Source: Desmodesmus armatus
Taxonomy: Eukaryota > Chlorophyta > Chlorophyceae > Sphaeropleales > Scenedesmaceae
Length of the DNA: 64,000 bases
Assembly (NCBI GenBank): GCA_007449985.2
Contig: VIIQ02000015.1
Coordinates: 558,001 to 622,000 of the forward strand
Direction of reading: 5' to 3'
The notes below the pieces were generated by a model. The model was not told the DNA's origin. It did no database searches and saw only the letters and a list, made by a program, of their open reading frames with translations. Positions 33,581 to 43,412 of this stretch are shown here, in pieces. Numbering within the stretch: position 1 is the stretch's first letter; each line of letters starts with the position of its first letter. The position numbers and the translations under genes were made by a program.

Positions 33581-36500
33581 CTATAAGCTAATGCCTTCCA
33601 GCTGATGAGCCACAACCTTCATCTGCGCACTCTTGCTGCCGCTGTCTATGATGAGCGCTGCTGCGTCCAACCGCGCTGCCAGCAGCTGGGCCTTCCTGCG
33701 CGTCGCCTGTGCTGCCAGCGCTGCCTGCCTGGCGCCGGTGATGGCAGCAGACAGACCCTGCTGCACCTCCCCTCCAAGGGCCCAGTGGCCATCTAGCCTT
33801 GCGGCAGCCAGAGCACACGCCTGCATGAAACAGCACACAGCGACAAACAGCTTTCAGGCAGCTGACAACGATGCCACCGTGGGCTTCAGTGCATAAGCTA
33901 CAAGATTGATTGCCCATAACGCATTGTGCTTTGGTTGGAGGCATCACAACACACATTCAGCGAACTGGCCATATTGAACATGAACTCCAGTGCCGGCACA
34001 AGCTACTAGCAGTTGAATGTGTGGGAGCCCACAATCAAGTTGAGCACAGCAACTCCAGCCCCACCGGCCCTCACCTCCTGGGCATTCTTACAGGCTGCTG
34101 TTGCGTGGGTCAGGTTGTCGGAAACCTCAGGCGCTGCACTCCCTTCTGCCGCCGGCTGCTCCCCTCCCACGGGATGGACCCACTGAGGCTTCCCCTCCGA
34201 CCAGCTGCCAGCCCAGCGCTGTCCCGTCTCCACTGTGTAGATGCTCCAGCCGTGCTTCTTGCCCTTCTCCCAGTGCCCCTCGTACTTCTGCCCGCTGCCA
34301 AACACATACACCCCGTAGCCCTGCAATAAACCATGGCATTTTTAAAATATTGCGGTACACTTTCTGTCAGTGTCCGCCACAAGTTCCCAGTGAGAAGCGG
34401 CAGCTGGAAACAGAGCGTGCAACAGTGCTGCAAGGATGTCATCATCAACACTGCATTACCTGGGGTATGTCATCCTCATACTCCCCCAGGTACTGGTCGC
34501 CATTGGGGAAGCTGTACACACCATACCCGTGGCGCTTGCCCCGCCTGTACTGGCCACAGTAGTTGCTGTCATCAGTGCACTGCAGGGCCGCAGACGAGAA
34601 CAACCGAGTCAGCAGCATGAGGTAGTGTTCTCTGAGCCCACGCAGCAACTCCGGTTTGGCATCAGGTTGCTTCTGGCCTTGTCGCACCGTACTCAGAGTA
34701 CCACAGTGCTTGGAAAGGCTCACTGCATGACCTCCATATTCTGTGCTGCTGTCAAGGGGCTGGCGATGTCTCTAGTCACCCCTTGCAGGCTCGATGACAC
34801 AGAGCTGAAAACACTGCACTGCTGTTAGTTCTGGTGGGACTTCAGCCCCATGCGCCTGCCAAAGAAGCAGCTCCCAACTCCCACCCATCTCTAGAGCACC
34901 GGCTGTCACCTGCTGCATGCCGTTGCCGTCCCTGAGCCCCTTGCTCCACTCGCCCTCATAGTAGTCGCCGTTGAAGAAGCGGCACACACCCCAGCCGTGC
35001 CGCAGCCCGGCCGAGTATTGGCCGTGGTACGTCGAGCCCTTGGCGAAGGTCTCACTGCCGTGGCCTTCGTACAGGGCCGCCTGCCAGTCACCCTCGTACC
35101 TGCAGGTTGACAGGGGCAGCAGCCACACACGCTGAGACATGGTTTGTCAAAACACAAACCGCATCAGTGAGGGCTGAACCGGCACGCTCAATGTTCGCAT
35201 GGCTTAGCTTTGCGGTGTTGGTCGACAAGCTGCATACGCAGTGTGAGCAGTGTCATGAAAAACGCCACTGCTGCGCGCGATCCTGGCCAGATCCGTGCTT
35301 GCGCCTCTCACCTCCCCTCTGGTGCGAAGCTGTAGACTCCACAGCCAGCCATGCGGTCCTCCCTGAACTCCCCTTCATACACGTCACCATTCACAAAGCA
35401 GTAGTTGCCCTCGCCAGTCTTGCGCAGGCCTTGGTAGCGACCCTGGGCATGGTAAACAGCAACGGTCGTGTGACACAATAGTGAGCAATCTGAGGGTTTG
35501 CTGCTAGATCTTACTGCTGCCACCTGCCGCTGCAGCATGCGGAACTACCGCTATCCTGCATGACGGCACACCACCCACGACCATCTTGTTTGGTGAGGCG
35601 GCATCCGCAGTTCTTGGGCCACTGGCACAGGACTACTGGGCCGGAACAAGCTGTACCCACATCAGCCTGCTGCAGGCAGGTATGTGACATGCAGCACAAC
35701 AGCACTGCTAGTAATAACAGCAGGATCGCGTAATGTGCTGAAATTGACCACGGCCCCGGGCTGGTTGCTCGTCTGACCGTTCATACATCCTACCGCTGTC
35801 GGCCAGCACCAAGCAGTGCCGAGCAGAGTGGCAGCGCCCGGGGCCCTGCGCAGGCCAGCTGACACAGCCACAGTGCAGCACACAAGCTGCTAGCTACACA
35901 GGTACTCACTGTGCTAACACACTACGGTCACAACTTTGGAGGGTTGATGCATTGGTTGGATGCACTCCCTGTGTAACACACCTTGTATATGTCTCCATTC
36001 CTCAGCCGCTTCATGGAACAGTCACCCAGCTTCAACACCTTGCTGGTCACCGCTGGTACCGCCCCTCCAGCCGCACCAGTCCCTTCTCCGCCCGGCGCCG
36101 CTGCCAGCACACTGCCCGGCACCTGTCCTGACGTGCTGGACGTGTCCTGCAGGAACTGCCTCGCCACCGCAGCCCCCTCCCTGTGGCTCAGCCCCAGCAG
36201 GGCCGCATACGCTGTACCGACGGCCCTCAGGCACCCATCCAGCTCTGCTGTGGATGCCAGCTGCTTCTGGAGCTGTGTGAGCTGCATGTTGAGTGTCCCC
36301 TGGCTGGACAGCGGCTTGCCTGCCAGTGCTGCTTGCAGCTGCTGGGTGTCCCTGCCGAGCTGCGCTGTGATACCCTCCAGCTGCTGCTGCAGCTTCTGAG
36401 CCAAGGCCTTGAGGTCATCTGCGCTGCCGTCCGACTTCCCGCCGCACACCAGAGCGGCATCCGACAGCAGGAGGCCCACGTGCGCTGCTGTTGTGGCGGA

Positions 36501-39500
36501 CGCGTCGAGCAGGCTGCAGATCTTGCCCCTATAGGCGAAGCTATCTGTGCAGGAGGGCAGGGAGGAGGTGATCTGGGCCATGTTGGTGCAGGTGCGCTCC
36601 AGCACTCGAACAGCCTCCTCTGCTGCTCCAAGGCACAGCTCCAGCTGGGCCCTGCCACCAGGGCTCATGGGCCTACAGGACACCACAGGCATAGCGGCGG
36701 CATGCAGGAACTAGTTACTCAATGCTGGTAGCCGCATGCCGCAGCGTGATTCCACGTTTGCGCTGCTTGGTGAGGTTGCTGCCTCACGCACAGCCCGGCA
36801 GTGCAGACAAGCGGCAAGCGTGCAGGAAGCACTGTCAAAGCTGCATGGTGTGCCTGTGCTGATATCATATTCCCCATCGATGGGGAACCAATGGAACAAT
36901 CCTGCTGTATTGAGGGGCTTGCACACAGTGACCCCATGCGAGGAACCGTCTGGGAGAGGTTGAAGTAGCCTTGCACGGACTGCTACCGAGAACGCACAGC
37001 CACTCAGCATGCATGCATGCCCTAGCCACCGCACTGTTATCCGCACCACCCGCACCTGATCATACTGCTGCTGATGACGTCATCAGGGATCACCAGGCGA
37101 GTGGTGCAGCTGGTGTCATCAGACGGTGCACGTGCTGACATAGCCTCCTCTTCCTTGGGGAGCACCTGGTACACTGCCACACCAACCTGCAGGCACATGC
37201 AGCATGGACATCACAGCATCAGTAAGCTGACATGGTGACCAGGACTGCTGGATGCTGCTGCCTGTAATTTCCACGGCTGCTGAGTCACTGAATGGTCACC
37301 ATATCACAGTGTGATACAGGCAGTTGCGTGCATGTGGTCCAAATTCCGTCCATGGCTGCTGCAAATACGCCAAGAAGCATTCAACAGCAAGCAAACATGG
37401 GTGTCACTCAAATTGGCGGTTGAGTCAACCGCCATGCTGCCTGCGTGCACAGCGCACCTCGTCTTCAGCAGCTGCTTCCTGCAGGGCCTGCTTGCCAGTT
37501 GCTGCTGGTGCTGACCCAGCCCCATGCTCAGCTGCAGGCGCTGCAGCTGCAGATGTGGCCCCTGCTGCCGTCACCGCTGCTGGCGCTGGTGCCGCTGCTG
37601 CTGAAGGGTCTGTTGGCGCCCTGTTGGGGCTGGCTAAGGGGATGCGGGATGGGGCACCCGGCCGCCTGCTGCCTGTAGCCTTATCTGGCGAGGGGGTGGC
37701 AGCAGCAGACCCGGCCTTGCCCTTGACGGGCGGGCTGAAGCTGCTGCTGGTGCGCAGTGCATGTGACTGCTGGCCACCCTCAATCACACTGCCCCAGTTG
37801 CCAGAGGACCTGTTCACTGCAGGTGACAAGGCAGGGGCAGCGCACAGCGCAATGCATGATATCAAGCAAACACTGTAGTCTACATGTTCAACAGTGAAGG
37901 TGGGCATTGTGCTGGCCACCTTTGTGCAGTGTATGCACGATGTCACTGCAGCGGCTGCACTGCATTGCATCGTGTTGCACTGTGACTCACAGCACTGATG
38001 CATACTGCAGTGGCATGCTGTACTGTCGGTGCCACAAAAACCATGTCAGTTCAGCTGGTAGAGAGATCTTTGCAGGCCGCATGTCGCCTGCAGGCATGGT
38101 TGTACAGCTGTAGCAGCCGGCCAGGCACTCACTGTTGCTGCCCCGCCCAGCTGCCTGGCTGCCAGACATCCAGGAAGGCAGCGGCACCACGTCTGTGTTG
38201 GCACCACCCCTGACAGCAAGAGCCCTGCGCTCCCTGGCATTGTAGCCCTCCTGCGCCTTCAGCTCTGCAGTCACAATTGCCACAAGTAGCCGTCACAACT
38301 GGTTGGTGACCGTCAGCACATGTACTACATGAGGACAAGCGTTGGTAGGTCTGATGGGTTGCAGGGTAGACATGCCATGATGTGGATGCAACGCTGTCCC
38401 ATATCAGGCTTTTGAGCCTGCTGTTCACGTTCAAACTGACACTGTTCATTATCTGCTGTGCAGGTGTGCTTACTGAGCAGGTACTTGTACAGGTACTGCA
38501 GCAGCTCCAGCAGGTCAGTCCTGGAGCCCCTGCCCAGCTTGTGCACTGGGATTTCCTGCAGGCGATGCAACATGTCAACGGACACTTGGTAGCTCCCTCA
38601 CTGACAAATCCTCTTACAACCTTCTTGCAATACATAGCATCAAAACAGTTCTGGTGCTAGGGTGTGGCGTGCAGAGATGGCATGTATGCAGCTGGCACAT
38701 GTGCAGCTTGTCGGGATGTCTGCCTGGTGGGACTTGTATCTATCTCAGATGATCGTCAGATATCAAGTGCATCGTTGGGGCGTCCCCTCCCCGCCCTTGC
38801 CCCGGCTTCATAAGGGCTGTAGAGTCTTTCACAGTACCTCCCCGGCTGAGATATGTGGAGATATCTGCCTGTTCCCAGAACCAACTACCTGTAGATATTA
38901 TCTTGTTACTTCAAGATATCGGCCGCAAAAATCTCGCCACAGATAGATACCTTCCTCCCCCTTGTCCACCCATCATTGTGTTTGTCAGACAAGTCGATTT
39001 CAATCCACAAGAAGCACCGTAGCAGGATACAAGACAGCAGCTAAACCACTAGTGAAGACTGTGACATGGCATGTATGCAGCTGGCACATGTGCAGCTTGA
39101 GCGTGCCTGCTTGATCAGCACTTACCCGTGTGAGGGTTATGGCTGTGAAGCCCTGCTGCAGCACCTTGTAGTTTGGCACGCTCTCATACTCGTTGCTGGC
39201 ATGGTAATTCACCTGCAGCAGCATGGTCACATGTCATGACTCATGACTGCTCTCTGATGTGCACAAGTGTGCACTTTCCAGAACTGCTGACTGAATTTGT
39301 GAATATCCCGGCCTTATCAGGCATGCAGTCTGCATCTGAGCTGGCATATGGACTTTGCAGCAGTTTCTGAGCAGGCATCAAGGTGTACCTTGTGCATGGG
39401 GATGGCATCCTTGAAGTAGGCATCCAGCATCTGGCAGAAGACAGCACCAGATGCAAACTGCTCCAGCCTGCAGGGCGAAGGACGCATACCCTGATCAGTC

Positions 39501-39695
39501 AGTACCAGAGCATGCAGCACACAATTCTGCATGCACGGATCATCTCCAGCCTGCTCACTTGCTGAGCTGCAGCTGCAAGAGGCCATTGATCCACTCCAGC
39601 AGCTCCGTTTTGCTGGCATACTGATTGCCTTCTGCTGGGGCGTCGTGATCGCTCTGCCTGGCCGTGCCCGGCCTGTTGGTACTAGTGTGGCTCAT
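33581..39695 (-). CDS. EB1-type CH domain / coiled-coil / MORN-repeat fusion protein
   Basis: Exons, in transcript order: 39695-39559, 39467-39389, 39212-39126, 38555-38474, 38264-38133, 37816-37458, 37186-37056, 36672-35982, 35442-35312, 35099-34910, 34579-34460, 34320-34075 and 33820-33581. They total 2625 nt, 874 aa, with every phase consistent. Residues 29-145 match the calponin-homology domain of microtubule end-binding proteins: LLEWINGLLQLQLSKLEQF, SGAVFCQMLDAYF, NYKVLQQGF, EIPVHKLGRG, then a GYNARERRA tail. A Pro/Ala/Ser-rich linker (about 170-330) and a helical, coiled-coil-like region with Gln/Leu heptads (about 340-500) follow. Eight to nine MORN repeats occupy about 567-770 (pattern Y-x-G-x-W/Y...G-x-G-x-Y-x-F-x-x-G-D). 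An Ala-rich helical tail ends the protein. EB1 tracks microtubule plus ends; MORN arrays act in scaffolds or lipid contacts at basal bodies and cilia. A cytoskeletal role is inferred. A repeat element sits in intron 3. Confidence 0.88.
38711..39045 (+). mobile_element. Truncated copy of the 42.3-kb inverted-repeat element
   Basis: 38711-39045 is almost identical to 42541-42877 but lacks the left inverted-repeat arm and adjoining part. A 34-bp direct repeat flanks it: 38677-38710 directly at the left boundary, and about 39065-39099 some 20 bp beyond the right end. It lies in intron 3 of the EB1-MORN gene. The very low divergence between copies suggests recent movement or conversion. Confidence 0.85.
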
Positions 39696-40069
39696 CCTTG
39701 ACTGCTTGGCAATCAATCACAGCAACATGGCACTGGTGCTGCTGGGAGTCAGCAGGTTGCAGTACTGTACTTACAGTGCTGCGGGGAGACAGAAACCATA
39801 GCATCGACAGGGAACGAAATATACACATGCAGACAAGATGGTGACCAGCGAACACCATGTAACTGTGATGAGTAAACGCAGGTGGGTGAGTCAAACCAGT
39901 TGACCGATGCAATGCCGAAGCAGCTGCCACAGGCAACTTTCACTGCCTCAGGAGTAGAAAACAGGTGTTCAAGAGGAAAGACAAGCCTGCTCGTAGAAGG
40001 ATTCTCTGATGCATCAATCTTTGGGCTGTGCAGCCCGGTCACTCCATACATCTGTATACAGCAGTTGAT
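39696..40069. promoter_or_regulatory. Shared 374-bp upstream region, EB1-MORN (-) / ARL6 (+)
   Basis: Start codons at 39695 (-) and 40070 (+) face away from each other. Any core promoter for both must lie here or in unseen upstream non-coding exons. I recognise no specific ciliary-gene motif. Confidence 0.5.
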
Positions 40070-41981
40070 ATGGGGCTTTTTCAGAAACTTCTTGACTTCC
40101 TGGGTCTCAGTGGACAAAAGGTGCAGCATTCGATCAGGATGCATGACCTCAGCAAGGTGTTACCATGACGTTGAGTGGCAGCAAGCATGTCTCTGACACA
40201 CTGCACCGTGTCACATGCAACAAATGTACAGGTCAATGTGCTGGTGGTGGGCCTGGACAACAGTGGAAAGACCACTGCTATAGAACGCCTCAAGGTAAAC
40301 ACCTTCACACCATCAGCAGCCTGCAGCAGCAGCATGGTTGGCCACTGCTGTGCTGATGTTGCATCCACGTGCCAAAACTGCTTGTGCAGCCCAAGAGCAA
40401 GCAGGTGGTGGATGTTGCTCCAACCGTAGGGTTCAATGTGGAGGAGTTCCAGAGAGGGTAAGTGCTGCTTGCCAACTTGACAGCAGCAGCTGGCAGCCCA
40501 GCTCCACCAATGCCAGTATCCCAGCACACTATGTCAGCACGCAGCAGTTGATGCCTTGAAGGATGACTGCATGCAACCAAGTTCCAGCTTATGTCCATTC
40601 TCGCAGCAGCGTTGCAGTCATGTGCCAGCAGCAGCAGCAGCCTCTCATCCCCATGAGAGCTGGCCAGCTCTGAGTTCAGCTGTCAGCACGGCTCGCCGAG
40701 CAGGCTGCTCCAGCCCCAGCCACAGCAGTTGTGCTGTTCACGGACCCAAGCGTTTTCTCACATGCCTCTGCAGGGGTTTGAACTTCACGGTGTTTGATAT
40801 GTCTGGTGCTGGGCGCTACCGCATGCTGTGGGAGCACTACTACAGGGAGGCGCAGGCAGTCATCTTTGTGCTGGACAGCGCAGACAAACTGAGGCTGTGA
40901 GTACGGCAGGGCAGGGGAGGTCCGGTAGCCGGCACCTCTTGATGAGTACCAGCAAGAGGGCCATGTGTGTGTTGGCAGGGGCCATGCACAGCAAAGTGCC
41001 AGCACAGCAAGCCCAAGGTGACCTTGCATGGTGGGCTGGCAGCCTTATGTCCATCAGGCATCTGCCAATGCCCTTGCAATCAGGACCCCGCCATTTTGTT
41101 AGGGTGTGCGCTCAGCAGCCGCGGCCGTGTCGTGCCTGTGTGAGGCTCAGCTGTGGCAACAGTAAGCTCCCAGGCTCTTCATGGCACGCTTGGGGATTTT
41201 TGGGTTGGTTTTCATCCTCACAAAAGCGTCAGGCTTCTCTGTTTTGATCCTCAGTATGTTGTTCCTTCTGGGTTGTTGTGCTATCTCCGTGATATCAGTG
41301 AATGGCTGGCATGAGCTCTTGAGTTTCATAGCTACAGGTGTAACTTTGATTTGATTTGATTTGATGGCACACAAGTTCTATCACAGCATGCAGACGTATG
41401 TCTGGCCCAATGGCATTCCCTGACACACAGCACTTCAAATGGCTGCTCAAGAAACAGCCCACACATGCTGCTCAGCGGATACCAACCCCAAACCATGCAG
41501 GAACTGTACCATGCCATGTCAATGTTGTGCAGGGTTGTTGCCAAGGATGAGCTAGACAACCTGCTGACACACCACCAGCTGGGCAAGCGGGTACCCATGC
41601 TGTTCCTGGCCAACAAGATGGACCTGCCCACAGCACTGGCACCAGTGGAGCTGGCACAGGTGCGTGTTTGTGGCAGCAGTGGCAGGCAGCTAAAATAGCA
41701 GCAGGCGCAGCAGTGAGGAACACCGTGTTGTGAATCGCATGGTTCGGTGTCATGTTTGTTGGTCCAACATGTTGATGACTCATTCATGTCGGCTGCTGCT
41801 GTGTGCGCGTGTCATACTGCCATGTGCATGTGCTGTGCATGCTGTGTCTGGCTGTCGGCAGGCGCTTCACCTTGAGGAGATGCAGGAGCGGCCCTGGCAG
41901 ATTGCGTCCACCAACGGCCTCACGGGGGAGGGCTTGGACAAGGCCATGGAGTGGCTGGCAGACAAGCTCCTGCGCAGCTAG
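40070..41981 (+). CDS. ARL6: ARL6/BBS3 small GTPase
   Basis: Exons: 40070-40120, 40232-40294, 40390-40457, 40774-40896, 41533-41659 and 41862-41981. They sum to 552 nt, 183 aa, against 186 in human ARL6. ARL6 in its GTP form recruits the BBSome coat to membranes at the ciliary base. The first exon encodes [13 protein letters not shown], an amphipathic helix with Gly2, usual in ARFs for membrane attachment. Motifs: P-loop GLDNSGKT (24-31), switch I Thr50 in APTVGF, FDMSG (68-72), and NKMD (129-132). The ARL6 hallmarks [11 protein letters not shown] and [11 protein letters not shown] are present. The position equivalent to human Gln73 is Ala73 ([10 protein letters not shown]), a change expected to reduce intrinsic GTP hydrolysis. 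The gene is head to head with the EB1-MORN gene. Confidence 0.95.
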
Positions 41982-42300
41982 CCAGCTGGACACAGCATTG
42001 CATGGCACAGCACCGTGCTGTGCTGTGGCACAGCACAGCGCGACGCAGCCAGCCTGTGCTGAGCACAGCGGAGCCGCAGCATGGGATGTGGCATGCGGCA
42101 CAAGTGCCCCTCAGCAGGGCCCAGCAGTGTCGCTGTAGCAGTGCCACAGCAGAGGCGTTTCCAGCAGCCGCAGCAGCAAGCTGTCGGTACCCTTTGTTGG
42201 TTGGTGCCCATTACAGTGCTGCAGGCTCCACACCACACAGCTGAACCCTGTTGGGGTGAGGAGTTGTTGGGCACATGTCTGTCACAGTTATCATTAGTAG

Positions 42301-42877
42301 TTTGGCTGCTGTCTTGTATCCTGCTACGGGTGCTTCTTGTGGGTAAAAATCAACTTGTCTGACAAACACAATGATGGGGGGGCAAGATGGAGGAAGGTAT
42401 CTATCTGTGGCGAGATTTTGCGCCGGGCCAGCGTCAGACACCCAGAGCAAGGAGGGAAACTTGGCCCCCGGGCCACCCAGGGTGAAAACGTGGGCTTTGA
42501 AAGACATAGAATCGCACAAACTGCAGGCTGTGCCGCCCTTGTCGGGATGTCTGCCTGGTGGGACTTGTATCTATCTCAGATGATCGTCAGATATCAAGTG
42601 CATCGTTGGGGCGTCCCCTCCCCGCCCTTGCCCCGGCTTCATAAGGGCTGTAGAGTCTTTCACAGTACCTCCCCGGCTGAGATATGTGGAGATATCTGCC
42701 TGTTCCCAGAACCAACTACCTGTAGATATTATCTTGTTACTTCAAGATATCGGCCGCAAAAATCTCGCCACAGATAGATACCTTCCTCCCCCTTGTCCAC
42801 CCATCATTGTGTTTGTCAGACAAGTCGATTTCAATCCACAAGAAGCACCCGTAGCAGGATACAAGACAGCAGCCAAA
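42301..42877. mobile_element. 577-bp element with ~122-bp inverted ends (MITE/foldback-like)
   Basis: The ends 42301-42423 and 42754-42877 are inverted repeats, identical for the outer 37 nt (TTTGGCTGCTGTCTTGTATC start) and with roughly ten differences further in. The unique centre contains short GAGATAT/GATATC palindromes. It encodes no transposase; the open frame across it is incidental. A truncated relative is at 38711-39045. No clear target-site duplication was found. It lies about 320 bp after the ARL6 stop. Confidence 0.85.
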
Positions 42878-43412
42878 GTCTGAGCTCAAGCAAGCACGTC
42901 TGAAGTGAACGTCTCCTGTCAAGCTTTACTTGAAGCTGTGGTGATCGTTTGGAGGCATTTGCGAGGCGCTAGGTGAGCTGGAAGCGATGAATCCAGCCGC
43001 ACAGTGCTTGGGGCTTGCTGCTGCGCCCTGGGCCATCCCGTCCCCTGGAATGGGCTGTGTGTGCTTCCAGCTGGTTCTTTAGCGCCGCTTTGGCCTTGTG
43101 CAGCTCGCCCTTGTCGTGCTCGCCCTCTTGCAGTGCTGGGCGTCCGCCTTGCTCGCCTTGGCCCCTCGTCAGCCTACCTTGTTTTGGCGTTGCTCGTTTT
43201 CTTGTGGAGGCATCCCCGGTGCCGTGCAGCTCTAAGTAGGGCGCCTCTCGGGTGCCACTTGCTCAGCAGAGTCACGTTGTCGTTCTTGCACGTGTGCGCA
43301 GGAAACCCTTCCCACACGATTCGGAACAGTCGATAAGCTGGCCACTGTAGAGCTCCTGCCGGCCTGGTCTGGCGGCATTGTTGGACACCCACCCCCTCTC
43401 ATCAATGGGGCA
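42878..43412. other. Upstream region of the RRM gene
   Basis: About 535 bp between the inverted-repeat element and the RRM-gene ATG, probably promoter and 5' leader. An upstream ATG at 43405 opens a two-codon frame (ATG-GGG-CAA-TGA) that overlaps the start region and could reduce initiation at 43413. Confidence 0.45.

Noticed and set aside
42337..42777. 146-aa open frame in the inverted-repeat element (shared with 38662-38946)
   Set aside because: Lies across inverted repeat and unique centre with no protein family character; shared only because the DNA is duplicated.
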